Counted from the first letter of the stretch, positions 9,833 to 19,298 are shown. The stretch is 53,545 nucleotides of DNA from Albidovulum sp. (GCF_008933605.1 NZ_WBUS01000005.1:1-53545); one strand, 5' to 3'. A program made the numbers and translations. The notes: generated by a model not told the origin, from the letters alone.

Positions 9833-11197
9833 TCAGAGCCGCTCGAATCCCCGTTTCACTTCCCAGTCGGTCACGACGCGGTTTTGCTCGCTGATCTCCC
9901 ATTCCGCGGCATGGACGTAATGGTCCACCACGTCGTCGCCGAAGGCGGTGCGCAGCATCCTCGACTTGCTCATCAGCGCCGCCGCCTCGCCCAGCGTGTG
10001 CGGAATCTCCCTTACGCGCTTGGCGTGGTAGATGTCGCCGGCGATCGCGGGCTCCAGTTCCAGCTTCTGCTCGATACCGGCCAGACCCGCCGCCAGGAGC
10101 CCGGCACAGGCCATGTAGGGATTCAGGTCGGCACCCCCTATGCGGCATTCGACGCGGACCGCCTTCGTCCCCTCGCCGCAGACGCGGAAACCGGCCGTGC
10201 GGTTGTCGAGCGACCAGACGGCCTTGGTTGGCGCGAACATGCCGACAACGAAGCGCTTGTAGCTGTTGATGTAAGGCGCGAGGAGCGGCGTGATCTCGCG
10301 CGCATAGGCCAGTTGCCCGGCGATGTAGTGCTTCATCAGCGCCGACATTCCGTGCGGGTCCTTCTCGTCGCGGAAGGCGGGCTTGCCTGCCTTCCACAGC
10401 GACTGGTGGATATGGCTCGACGAGCCGGCGCGGCGGTGGTCGTATTTCGCCATGAACGTCGCGGCGCGGCCCTGGGAATGGGCAATTTCCTTCACGCCGT
10501 TCTTGATGATCGCATGCATGTCGCAGGTGTCGAGCGCGTCGGAGTACTTCGCGTTCACCTCCTCCTGCCCGGCCTCGGCCTCGCCCTTCGAGCACTCGAT
10601 CGGGATGCCGGCGTCCCAGAGGCCGTTGCGGATCGCCCGCATCACCGACTCTTCCTTCGAGGTGCCGAAGATCGCGTAATCGGCGTTGTGACGGCCGAGC
10701 GTCCGCAGGTTCTGGTAATCGCGGTCATGCAGCGTGTCGAAGCTTTCCTCGAAGAGGTAGAACTCCAGCTCCGTCGCCATCATCGCGTCAAAGCCCATCG
10801 CCTTGGCGCGGGCGACCTGGCGCTTGAGGATCGCGCGGGGGCTGACGGCGACCTCTTCATGCGTATGGTGGTCGAGAAGGTCGGCCATGCAGAGCGCCGT
10901 GCCCGCAAGCCAGGGGATGCGGCGCAGCGTGGCGAGATCGGGCTTGACCACGTAGTCGCCATAGCCCTTTTCCCAGCCGGCCGACTTGTAACCCGGAACC
11001 GTGAACATCTCGACATCGACGGCGAGGAGGTAGTTGCAGCAATGCGTCTCCTCCCAACCGCTGTCGACGAAGTGCTGTGCGACGAACCTCTTGCCCATGA
11101 GGCGGCCCTGCATGTCCACGATGGCCACGAGGACAGTGTCGATCTCGCCGGCGGCGACGGCCTTCTTCAGCGCGTCGAAAGTCAGGTTTGCGGGCAT
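9833..11197 (-). CDS. Glutamine synthetase-family protein (likely gamma-glutamyl-amine/amino-alcohol ligase rather than GlnA)
   Basis: GS catalytic motifs ATELEFYLF, EAGQEEVN, GSSSHIHQSLW (variant of GSGMHVHQS), RIGGADLNPYMA; short about 454 aa form. Confidence 0.88.
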   Translation of the reverse strand: MPANLTFDALKKAVAAGEIDTVLVAIVDMQGRLMGKRFVAQHFVDSGWEETHCCNYLLAVDVEMFTVPGYKSAGWEKGYGDYVVKPDLATLRRIPWLAGTALCMADLLDHHTHEEVAVSPRAILKRQVARAKAMGFDAMMATELEFYLFEESFDTLHDRDYQNLRTLGRHNADYAIFGTSKEESVMRAIRNGLWDAGIPIECSKGEAEAGQEEVNAKYSDALDTCDMHAIIKNGVKEIAHSQGRAATFMAKYDHRRAGSSSHIHQSLWKAGKPAFRDEKDPHGMSALMKHYIAGQLAYAREITPLLAPYINSYKRFVVGMFAPTKAVWSLDNRTAGFRVCGEGTKAVRVECRIGGADLNPYMACAGLLAAGLAGIEQKLELEPAIAGDIYHAKRVREIPHTLGEAAALMSKSRMLRTAFGDDVVDHYVHAAEWEISEQNRVVTDWEVKRGFERL

Positions 11198-11257
11198 TTA
11201 GCCTCTCCTCGCTCGTCTTTCGGGGCCGGATTCGGGCCCTGTCCCTGTCGGTTTGGT

Positions 11258-11269
11258 ATTTGATCAAAT
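11258..11269. promoter_or_regulatory. 12-bp perfect palindrome upstream of the GS-like operon, candidate operator
   Basis: ATTTGATCAAAT in the 11198-11285 leader region. Confidence 0.45.
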
Positions 11270-11285
11270 TTTTCGGTGAAGGAAA

Positions 11286-11310
11286 GGGGCGGCGAAAGAC
11301 CCGCCGCCCC
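11286..11310 (-). terminator. Intrinsic terminator after the TRAP operon
   Basis: GGGGCGGCG-AAAGACC-CGCCGCCCC; on the minus strand followed by TTTCCTTC. Confidence 0.65.
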
Positions 11311-11319
11311 GTCCTGCCG

Positions 11320-12357
11320 TCATGTGTAGCGGTAGGGCCGCCCGGCCTTCACCATGTTCTCGTTGTACTTCTCGATGATGGCGACGACCTTGGCCTTGGT
11401 CTCGCTTTCCGCCGCGATCTCTTCCCAGAACTTCCGCGCGGCCTCTTCGACGGTGGCCCATTCCTCGTCGGGAATGGAGGTCAGCTTGGTATCGGCGCCT
11501 TCGACGCGGAGCTTCGCCTCGCCCGCCCAGTACCAGTGCTGGCGGTAGTAGTGCGACTGCTCGAAGCAGGTCTTCATCAGGAGCTGCAGGTGCGGCGGCA
11601 CCGCGTTCCAGCGCTCCTGGTTGGCGAAGAAGTGCCCGATCCAGGCGCCCGAGATGTTGTTCGTCAGGAAGTTTGGCGCCTGCTTCGCCCAGGAGGCGGT
11701 ATAGACTTCGGTGATGCCCGACCAGGCCACGCCGTCCAGTTCACCCGTCTGCAGCGCGATCTCGATGTCCTCCCAGGGGAGCGTCACGGGCACCACGCCG
11801 AACTGCGCGAGGAAACGGCCCGCGGTCGGGAAGGTGAAGACGCGCTTGCCTTGCAGGTCGGCGAGCTTGGTCACCGGGTCCTTCATCGAGAAGTGGCAGG
11901 GGTCCCACGACCCGGCCGAGATGTGCTGGATGCCGACCTTGGCGTATTCTTCCTTCCAGATCTCGTCGAGCCCGTAGTGGTTGAAGAGCGCCGGCACGTC
12001 GAGCGAATAGCGCAGCGCGAGCGGGAAGTAGCCGCCGAACACCGTGACCTCGGTCGGCGAGGCCATCGAGTCGTCGTCGGACTGCACCGCGTCGATGGTG
12101 CCGTTCTGCATCGCGCGGAAAAGCTCCGCCGTCGGCACGAGCTGGTCCGAGAAGTAAAGCTCGATCTCCATCTGGCCCTGGGCGATCGTGTTGAAGGCCT
12201 CGATCGCGGGCTGCACGACCTCGGCGCCGAGCGCCGCGCCGGCATAGGTCTGCAGCCGCCACTTGATCGCGTCCTGCGCGCGCAGCGTCGCCGGCGCGGC
12301 CAGCGTTGCGCCTGCGGCGAGCGCGCCGGAGGTCAGGAACTTGCGTCTTGTCGTCAT
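11320..12357 (-). CDS. TRAP transporter substrate-binding protein, DctP family
   Basis: Tat-like signal MTTRRKFLTSGALAAGATLAAPATLRAQ; DctP motifs GKRVFTFPTAGRFL, LDGVAWSGITEVYTASWAKQAPN. Confidence 0.92.
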   Translation of the reverse strand: MTTRRKFLTSGALAAGATLAAPATLRAQDAIKWRLQTYAGAALGAEVVQPAIEAFNTIAQGQMEIELYFSDQLVPTAELFRAMQNGTIDAVQSDDDSMASPTEVTVFGGYFPLALRYSLDVPALFNHYGLDEIWKEEYAKVGIQHISAGSWDPCHFSMKDPVTKLADLQGKRVFTFPTAGRFLAQFGVVPVTLPWEDIEIALQTGELDGVAWSGITEVYTASWAKQAPNFLTNNISGAWIGHFFANQERWNAVPPHLQLLMKTCFEQSHYYRQHWYWAGEAKLRVEGADTKLTSIPDEEWATVEEAARKFWEEIAAESETKAKVVAIIEKYNENMVKAGRPYRYT

Positions 12358-12407
12358 CTCTCTTCTCCTTGTTGCAGGTGCCCCGGGTCCCGGGGTCTTC
12401 TTCTTGG

Positions 12408-13727
12408 TCAAATCAGTTTCTCCGGCAGCCAGAGTGCGATCTCCGGGAAGATCATGAGGACGATTAGGGTGAAGATCATCACCATGACGAAGGGAAAGAC
12501 CGAGCGGTAGATCATCGGCAGCGTGAAGTCGGCCGGTGCCATCGCCCGCATCAGGAAGAGGTTGTAGCCGAAGGGCGGCGTCAGATAGGCGATCTGGCAG
12601 GTGATCGTGTAGAGGATGCCGTACCAGATCAGGTCGAAACCGAGCGCCTTGGCGAGCCCCACGTAGATCGGCGCGACGATGACCAGCATCGCGGTGTCGT
12701 CGAGGAACATCCCCATGATCAGGAAGCTGAGCTGCATCAGGACGAGGATCTGCCAGGCCGAGAGGCCGAGGTCGCGGACGAAGAAATTCTCGATCGCGCG
12801 CCCCGCGCCCAGCCCGTCAAAGACCGCGCCGAAAGACAGCGCCGCCATGATGATGAGCATGAACATCGTGGTGATGGCGAGCGTCGAGCGGGTGGCGACC
12901 TCGAAGACCTCGCGCGTGAAGCGACCCTTGATCGCGGCGGCGATAACCGTCGTCAGTGCGCCGACGACCGAGGCCTCGGTCAGGCTCGTCCAGCCCTTCA
13001 CGAAGGGGATCATCATGGCGCCGAAGATCACGACAGGCAGGAGCCCCGCGCGCAGGAGCCGGATGCGCTCGCCCCAGGAAATCGCCGCGCGTTCCTCGGC
13101 ACTCATCCGTGGGGCGAGGCTGGGGCTCAGCCAGCAGCGCACGGCGATGTAGACGACGAAGAAGAAGGCCATCAGCAAGCCCGGCATCAGCCCCGCGAGC
13201 CAGAGCTGGCTCACCGGCTGGCGGGCGATCTGGGCGTAGAGCACCAGCACGACCGAGGGCGGGATGAGGATGCCGAGACTGGATCCGCCCTGGATCACGC
13301 CCGAGATCATCAGCTTGTCGTAGTTGCGCTTCACAAGCTCGGGCAGCGCGATGGTCGCGCCGATCGCCATGCCCGCGACGGACAGCCCGTTCATCGCCGA
13401 GATCATCACCATCAGCAGGATCGTGCCCACCGCGAGCCCGCCGGGCAGCGGTCCGAACCAGACATGGAACATCTTGTACAGGTCTTCCGCCAGCCGGGTC
13501 TCCGACATGACATAGCCCATGAAGACGAACATCGGCAGTGTCAGCAGCGCGTTCCACTTCATCAGCTTCATCACCGAGGAAAAGCCCATGTCGGACCCGC
13601 CCGGCCCCCAGAGCAGGATCGCGGCGACGACGGCGACGAAGCCGATGGCGCCGAAGACCCTTTGCCCCGTGATCATCATCAGGAGCATGGTCGAGAACAT
13701 CAGGACCGCGATCATCTCGTAGGACAT
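12408..13727 (-). CDS. TRAP transporter large permease, DctM family
   Basis: Polytopic; GGSSLGILIPPSVVLVLYAQIARQPVSQLWLAGLMPGLL, FLDDTAMLVIVAPIY, TPPFGYNLFLMRA. Confidence 0.95.
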   Translation of the reverse strand: MSYEMIAVLMFSTMLLMMITGQRVFGAIGFVAVVAAILLWGPGGSDMGFSSVMKLMKWNALLTLPMFVFMGYVMSETRLAEDLYKMFHVWFGPLPGGLAVGTILLMVMISAMNGLSVAGMAIGATIALPELVKRNYDKLMISGVIQGGSSLGILIPPSVVLVLYAQIARQPVSQLWLAGLMPGLLMAFFFVVYIAVRCWLSPSLAPRMSAEERAAISWGERIRLLRAGLLPVVIFGAMMIPFVKGWTSLTEASVVGALTTVIAAAIKGRFTREVFEVATRSTLAITTMFMLIIMAALSFGAVFDGLGAGRAIENFFVRDLGLSAWQILVLMQLSFLIMGMFLDDTAMLVIVAPIYVGLAKALGFDLIWYGILYTITCQIAYLTPPFGYNLFLMRAMAPADFTLPMIYRSVFPFVMVMIFTLIVLMIFPEIALWLPEKLI

Positions 13728-14233
13728 CAGATTTCCTCACCGCGAATGACCGCGACGTCGCGGATGAGATGGGCGATGGCCTGCAGGATCATCAGGACGA
13801 AGCTCACGCAGATCACCACCTTGATCGGCCAGAGATAGGGGCGCCAGCCCGAGGGATTGCGCTCCCATGTCTCGAAGGAATAGGCGGTGCTGCCAATCGC
13901 GCCGTAGAGCATGACGCCAAGGTAGAAGATCAGCGCGAAGACCGTGAACACGTCCCACCACGCCTGCGTCCGAGGCCGAAGCCGGGAGTAGAGCAGGTCC
14001 ATCCGAACGTTGGTGTTCAGCAGGAAGGTATAGGGCGCGCCGAGAAGGTAGTAGGCCACCAGCGTGAACTGCGCCATCTCCAGCGTCCAGATCGCCGGGA
14101 CACGAATGATCTTGGTGACCGACGACCAGATCAGGATCGCCATCATGACGAACAGGAGATACATCGCGAAGCGCCCGATCCGGTAGTTAAGCGCCTCGAT
14201 GAATTTCACGTAGGAACGTGCCCAGTCCGGCAT
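13727..14233 (-). CDS. TRAP transporter small permease, DctQ family
   Basis: Four-TM small protein overlapping the DctM start; LGAPYTFLLNTNVRMDLLYSRL. Confidence 0.9.
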   Translation of the reverse strand: MPDWARSYVKFIEALNYRIGRFAMYLLFVMMAILIWSSVTKIIRVPAIWTLEMAQFTLVAYYLLGAPYTFLLNTNVRMDLLYSRLRPRTQAWWDVFTVFALIFYLGVMLYGAIGSTAYSFETWERNPSGWRPYLWPIKVVICVSFVLMILQAIAHLIRDVAVIRGEEI

Positions 14234-14234
14234 G

Positions 14235-15047
14235 TCAGGCCACCGCCTCCTCGGTCATCGGCGGGGTAATTGCCGCAAGCGCGGCCTTCAGAACGGGGGC
14301 GAGCATCGCTGCCATCGCCTCCTCGGCCTCGGGCGTGGCGATGAGATCGTTCCGGATTTCCAGCATCACGTTTGCCAGACCGTAGGGCGTGGCCTGGAGC
14401 CTGAGCGTGTGCGTTACCTCGTCGGCAGCCGAATAGGGCTCGTTCAGCCGGCAGTCGAGCCGCGTCTGCACCTTCGCCTCGGCCAGCACCGCCAGCGCAA
14501 GTGACGGGTCGGCGTCATGGATGACGCCGAATTCCACCGTGCGCGGCTGGCCGAACCAGACCGGTGTGAAACTGTGGACCGTGACGATGACCGGAGGGCG
14601 ACCGCGCGCGAGGCGACGGGCGATCTCGGCGCGCAGCTCGGCGTGGAAGGGCAGGTAGACGGCCTCGGTCCGCCGGCGCCGTTCGGCCGCGGAAAGACGG
14701 GCGTTGCCGGGGATGTCGAAGTCTTCGCTGCGCGCGGCCATCGCCCCCGGCGAATGCGGCGGGCGGTTCAGGTCGTAGACCAGCCGCGACACCCCTGCCG
14801 CCACGAGCGGCGCGTCGAGCAGCCGTGCCAGCCGTCGCGCTACCCCGAGCGCGCCGGGGTCCCAGGCGATATGCGCCGAGCGCGCCTCGGGCGCCAGGCC
14901 GAGCGTGCCGAAGACGGCCGGAAAGTGGTTCGAGGCATGTTCGCAGACGACAAGGAAGGGACCCGGCGCCTCGCGGTTTCTCGTCACCACGACCTCAAGA
15001 CCGGACTGTCGCGCCCCCGCCATCGTCCTGCTTCCCCCCCGATTCAT
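14235..15047 (-). CDS. N-formylglutamate amidohydrolase-family protein (HutG-like Zn amidohydrolase)
   Basis: VCEHASNHFP, YDLNRPPHSP, VTVHSFTPVW, LNEPYSAADEVTHTL; start may be internal (MAGARQSG). Confidence 0.85.
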   Translation of the reverse strand: MNRGGSRTMAGARQSGLEVVVTRNREAPGPFLVVCEHASNHFPAVFGTLGLAPEARSAHIAWDPGALGVARRLARLLDAPLVAAGVSRLVYDLNRPPHSPGAMAARSEDFDIPGNARLSAAERRRRTEAVYLPFHAELRAEIARRLARGRPPVIVTVHSFTPVWFGQPRTVEFGVIHDADPSLALAVLAEAKVQTRLDCRLNEPYSAADEVTHTLRLQATPYGLANVMLEIRNDLIATPEAEEAMAAMLAPVLKAALAAITPPMTEEAVA

Positions 15048-15079
15048 TACTGCAAGGCTCGTTCGCCGCCTCCGTTTCT

Positions 15080-15098
15080 GTCAAGATGTTTTCTTGAC
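15080..15098. promoter_or_regulatory. Inverted repeat in the divergent amidohydrolase/RpiR promoter region, candidate RpiR operator
   Basis: GTCAAGA-TGTTT-TCTTGAC perfect 7-bp arms; TACAAT hexamer at 15111-15116. Confidence 0.45.
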
Positions 15099-15165
15099 GG
15101 AGATTCCTGTTACAATCGTTTCTGGCGCGGCGCGGCGAAGCCTGCCCGCGAGAGAGGAGTCGCGC

Positions 15166-16038
15166 GTGCCGAGTACTGCAAGGACCATCGAACAGCAGAT
15201 CCGGGCGAGCTTCGGCGACCTGACCCGCGCGGAGCGCCAGCTCGCGACCCATATCACCCGGCACTATCCGGTCGCCGCCCTCGGTTCCATCACCGCACTG
15301 GCAAAGGGCGCGGAGGTTTCGACGCCGACGGTGGTCCGGCTGGTGCAGAAGCTCGGCTACAAGGGCTACCCGGATTTCCAGGCGGTCGTCCGCGCCGAGG
15401 TGGAGGAGCGGCTGATCTCGCCCATAGCCAAGCACGACCGCTGGGCGGGGGGCGTGCCGGATACCCATATCCTCAACCGGTTCGCCGATGCCGTGGTGGG
15501 CAACCTGCAGGCCACGCTCGGCCAGATCGACCACGCCGAATTCGACGCCGTCGCGCGGCTGATGGCCGACAAGGGCCGCAAGGTCTATGCGATGGGCGGG
15601 CGGATCACCCATGCCATGGCCGACTATTTCGTCACCCACATGAAGATCATCCGCCGTGACGTGTCGCTCATCTCGGACATGTCGAATGCCTGGCCGCCGG
15701 CGATCATCGACATGGCGCCGGGGGATGTCCTGCTGGCCTTCGACATCCGCCGATACGAGAACAACGTGCTCAGCCTCGTGGAGATCGCGGCCGAACAGGG
15801 GGCAGAGGTCGTTCTCATCACCGACCAGTGGGTCTCGCCCGCCGCCGAGCGTGCGCGCTATCGGCTTTCGGCCCATGTCGAGGCGCCGTCGGCCTGGGAT
15901 TCCACGGTGGCAATCCAGGTTCTCGTCGAGACGCTTCTGGCCGCCGTGCAGAACCTCACCTGGGAAGAAACGCAGGCGCGCATGAAGCGGCTGGAAGACC
16001 TTTATGCGCGGGCGCGCTTCTTCCGCCGTTCGCGCTGA
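15166..16038 (+). CDS. MurR/RpiR-family transcriptional regulator
   Basis: HTH_6 N-terminus (FGDLTRAERQLATHITRHYPVAALGSITALAKGAEVSTPTVVRLVQKLGYKGYPDFQ) plus SIS domain; GTG start inferred. Confidence 0.9.
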   Translation: MPSTARTIEQQIRASFGDLTRAERQLATHITRHYPVAALGSITALAKGAEVSTPTVVRLVQKLGYKGYPDFQAVVRAEVEERLISPIAKHDRWAGGVPDTHILNRFADAVVGNLQATLGQIDHAEFDAVARLMADKGRKVYAMGGRITHAMADYFVTHMKIIRRDVSLISDMSNAWPPAIIDMAPGDVLLAFDIRRYENNVLSLVEIAAEQGAEVVLITDQWVSPAAERARYRLSAHVEAPSAWDSTVAIQVLVETLLAAVQNLTWEETQARMKRLEDLYARARFFRRSR

Positions 16039-16932
16039 TCAGGCCGTGATCGGCGGCGGGCGGTGGCGCATCCCGGTCAGGGCATTTAGCGCGATGGCGA
16101 GAAGCAGGATCGCACCGCCGACGAAGGTCGCGGCACTCGCCCCTTCGTTCAGGAAAAGCCAGACCCACGCGGGCGCCAGCATGACCTCGGCCAACGCCAG
16201 GATGCCGATCTCGGCGGCGGGCACGGAGCGGCTTCCCGCGGTGTAGATTGCCATCCCGCCGCCGAGGAGCACTGCGCCCATGGCCACGGCCAGAAGGATC
16301 GACGGAAGCGGCAGGGCGAAGCTCTCGCCCCGGAGCGCGATGGCCGCGACGGCAACGACGATCGACAGGACCCCGCCGATGAGCACGGCGGGCAGCATGT
16401 CACCCAGCCGGCCCCAGCGCAGCGTCACGGTGAAGGCCGCGAACCCGGCCGCAGAGAGAAGGGCCGCCAGGTTGCCGAGCCCTGCGCCAAGGGCGAGCCC
16501 CTCGCGCACCATGACGAAAACTCCGGCACCCGCGACCACGATCGCACCCCAGGTGGCGGGGCGGACCGGTTCGCCGAGAAGGAGCCAGGCCATGACCGCG
16601 GTCATCAGTGGAGCGGCGGCGAAGAGGAAGACCGCATTGGCCACCGGCGCCGCCTGGATCGCGAAGATCGCGCCCGCGAAGGCGAAGACGAGGCCCATGC
16701 CGCCGATGGCGCCTGCCCAGCCTGTCGCGCGGACCAGCGCCAGCGGCTTCCCGCCCGACCGGCGGAAGATCACGAGGAAGAGCACGGGCACAAGCCCGAG
16801 CGAGCGCCAGAAGAGCACCTGCCATGTGCCGGCATCGCCCATCAGGCGGATGGCCAGCGCCATGAGCGACCAGAGCACCGCCGCCGCGACGACGAGCGCG
16901 ACGCCCCGCCGGTATCCGATTCCGCCTGCCAT
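16039..16932 (-). CDS. DMT (EamA) family transporter
   Basis: Ten-TM-like hydrophobic protein with internal repeat, e.g. FAFAGAIFAIQAAPVANAVFLFAAAPLMTAVMAWLLLGEPVRPATWGAIVVAGAGV. Confidence 0.9.
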   Translation of the reverse strand: MAGGIGYRRGVALVVAAAVLWSLMALAIRLMGDAGTWQVLFWRSLGLVPVLFLVIFRRSGGKPLALVRATGWAGAIGGMGLVFAFAGAIFAIQAAPVANAVFLFAAAPLMTAVMAWLLLGEPVRPATWGAIVVAGAGVFVMVREGLALGAGLGNLAALLSAAGFAAFTVTLRWGRLGDMLPAVLIGGVLSIVVAVAAIALRGESFALPLPSILLAVAMGAVLLGGGMAIYTAGSRSVPAAEIGILALAEVMLAPAWVWLFLNEGASAATFVGGAILLLAIALNALTGMRHRPPPITA

Positions 16933-17022
16933 GCCGCCTCTCCTCGGACGGCAGGTTGACGGTGGGAGGGCGCGTCGGCTTGCCTGCGAGCGACCTTGGC
17001 CGCTGACGTTTCCGACGGTGCC

Positions 17023-18228
17023 TCAGGTCAGGCGCAGCCAGTCCGGCGCGAAGGTCACGTCGCCGCAACCGGCGAAGCGCGACAGCCGTTGAAGCTCGGC
17101 CTCGAGCCGTGCCAGCCGCCCGGCGCCCATCGCCACGCCTCGTTCCGGCCAGAAGGCGCGTACGGCGAGCCGGCTTTCGGCGCGCACGGCCTTGACGTCG
17201 ATCCTTCCGATGATGCGGTCGCGCTCCATCACCGGGAAGACGTAGTAGCCGTACTGCCGTTTGGCCTCCGGCACGAAGATCTCGATCCGGTAGAAGAAGC
17301 CGAAGAGCCGCTCGGCGCGGTTCCGGTCGCGCAAAGCCGGGTCGAAGGGCGACAGGATTCGGATGCGGTTCTGCGGGTCCGCCACCGCCGTCGCCGCATC
17401 AAGGACGCCCGGGCGGGCGAAGCATCTCCGCGGCGTTCCGTCCGCCGCCTCGACGGCGATCTCGACGATCTCGCCCCGCTTCAGCGCCCCGGCGCACCAG
17501 GCCTTCGCCTCTTCCGGCTTCACCGTCGCCCAGAAGGCCGCGATCTCATCCGAGGTGGCGAAGCCCAGCCGGTCGAGCGCGGCGTTGCACGCCCAGTCGA
17601 CGGTCTCAGCCTCCGAGGGTGGTGCCTCCGCGCATTCCGTCGGATGGATGCGCTCGGTCAGGTCGAACTGCTTGGCGAAGTTCGTCCGGTGACAGACGCA
17701 GACCTCGCCCGTGTGCCAGAGGTATTCGAGCGCGGTCTTCGACGGGTGCCAGTTCCACCAACCCCCCCCGGCCCGCGCCTCGTCCGCCCCCACATCGCCG
17801 GTGCCCACGGGGCCGGTTGCGTGGACATGTGCACGCACGTCGGCGATCCGTTCGTGGAAGCCGGCGCCCTGCCAGCCGGTCCAGCGCTCCTTGATCCGCT
17901 CGGCGTCGCGGGCGAACCTCAGCTTCCACCAGCGGAAGAACTCGGACGGGATCACCGAGGCGTCATGGGTCCAGTGCTCGAACAGAGCCCGGTCGCGTTC
18001 GAGAAGCCGCGCGAGGTTCTCCGGGCGATAGGACTGCCGCCGCGACCAGAGGATCATGTGGTGGGCGCGTTCGACGGTGTTGACGCTGTCCACCTGGACG
18101 AAGCCGAGCCGGCGGATCAGCGCGAGAAGTTCCGCCCCCCTGGCCGGGCCGGAGGGCGGCTCGATCAGCGCGTGGCGGTCGAGGAAAAGCCGCCGCGCCG
18201 GTTCGTTGCGCAGGAGCGGAAGCGTCAT
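17023..18228 (-). CDS. YcaQ-like winged-helix (DNA glycosylase AlkX/YcaQ) family protein
   Basis: RLGFVQVDSVNTVERAHHMILWSRRQSYRPENLARLLERDRALFEHWTHDASVIPSEFFRWWKLRF is the characteristic YcaQ core. Confidence 0.9.
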   Translation of the reverse strand: MTLPLLRNEPARRLFLDRHALIEPPSGPARGAELLALIRRLGFVQVDSVNTVERAHHMILWSRRQSYRPENLARLLERDRALFEHWTHDASVIPSEFFRWWKLRFARDAERIKERWTGWQGAGFHERIADVRAHVHATGPVGTGDVGADEARAGGGWWNWHPSKTALEYLWHTGEVCVCHRTNFAKQFDLTERIHPTECAEAPPSEAETVDWACNAALDRLGFATSDEIAAFWATVKPEEAKAWCAGALKRGEIVEIAVEAADGTPRRCFARPGVLDAATAVADPQNRIRILSPFDPALRDRNRAERLFGFFYRIEIFVPEAKRQYGYYVFPVMERDRIIGRIDVKAVRAESRLAVRAFWPERGVAMGAGRLARLEAELQRLSRFAGCGDVTFAPDWLRLT

Positions 18229-18239
18229 GCGCCCCCCTT

Positions 18240-19292
18240 CTACCGGCCCCAGGTGCGCGACAGGAGCGCCAGCCAGTTCCCGTGCGCGAGCTTTTGCAGC
18301 AGCGGCTCGTCATAGCCATGCGCCCTGAGCGCGTCGATGAGGCGCGGAAGGCCTGCCACGTCGCCAATGTCGGCCGGAAGGGTGGCCCCGTCGAAATCCG
18401 AGCCGAGGCCGACACGGTCCTCGCCGAGCACACCGATCAGGTGGTCCATGTGCCTGAGCACCGGCTCCCACCCGGCGAAGGGCGACTTCCGCCCGTCCTC
18501 GCGGAGGAAGACGGTGGCGAAGTTGAGCCCGACCATGCCGTCGCTTTCCGCGATCATCGCCAGTTGCCCGTCGGTCAGGTTGCGGGTCGAGGGGGTGACG
18601 GCATGGGCGTTGGAATGGGTGGCGACGAGCGGCGCGTCGGAAATCGCGGCAACGTCGTTGAACCCGGCTTCGTTCAGGTGGCTGAGGTCGATCATCACCT
18701 TGAGCGCATTGCATTCGCGGACGAGCCGCTTGCCGGCCTCGGTCAGACCCGGCCCGGTGTCGGGTTTGCCGGGGAAGCGGAAGGGCACGCCGTGGCCGAA
18801 GACCGTGGGCCTTGACCAGACCGGACCGAGCGAGCGCAGGCCCGCCGCGTGCCAGAGATGCAGCGCGTCGAGATCCTCGCCGATGGCTTCCGCCCCTTCG
18901 AAGTGCAGGATCGCCGCGATCTTCCCCGCAGCCATCGCCGCCCGGATCTCGTCGACGCTGCGGCAGATCGCGAGCGTTCCGGTGCGTTCCATCCACATGA
19001 GGTGGCCGATCATCGCTGCGGCAACGGGCTGTGCCGACTCGGCGCCGATGAGGTCGGGCAGCGGCAGGTCGTAGGGCGGCGCGTCCATGATCGCCTCGTA
19101 GTCGGGTGCGTCATGGGCGGTGGGCGAGGGGATGTAGACCGCGAAGAAGCCGCCTGCGAAGCCCCCGGCCCTCATCCGCGGCAGGTCCAGGTGACCCTTG
19201 TCCTCGCCCGTGAGCCATATCGTCTCGCGGTTCGTGGGGTCGCGCAGCAGGCGCAGCAGGAAATCGTTGTGGCCGTCAAAAACCGGGATCAT
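18240..19292 (-). CDS. Membrane dipeptidase, peptidase M19 family
   Basis: PVFDGHNDFLLRL, HFEGAEAIGEDLDALHLWHAAGLRSLGPVWSR, IDLSHLNEAGFNDV, ATHSNAHAVTPSTRNLTD, VGLGSDFDGATLP. Confidence 0.93.
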   Translation of the reverse strand: MIPVFDGHNDFLLRLLRDPTNRETIWLTGEDKGHLDLPRMRAGGFAGGFFAVYIPSPTAHDAPDYEAIMDAPPYDLPLPDLIGAESAQPVAAAMIGHLMWMERTGTLAICRSVDEIRAAMAAGKIAAILHFEGAEAIGEDLDALHLWHAAGLRSLGPVWSRPTVFGHGVPFRFPGKPDTGPGLTEAGKRLVRECNALKVMIDLSHLNEAGFNDVAAISDAPLVATHSNAHAVTPSTRNLTDGQLAMIAESDGMVGLNFATVFLREDGRKSPFAGWEPVLRHMDHLIGVLGEDRVGLGSDFDGATLPADIGDVAGLPRLIDALRAHGYDEPLLQKLAHGNWLALLSRTWGR

Positions 19293-19298
19293 GGCGCC

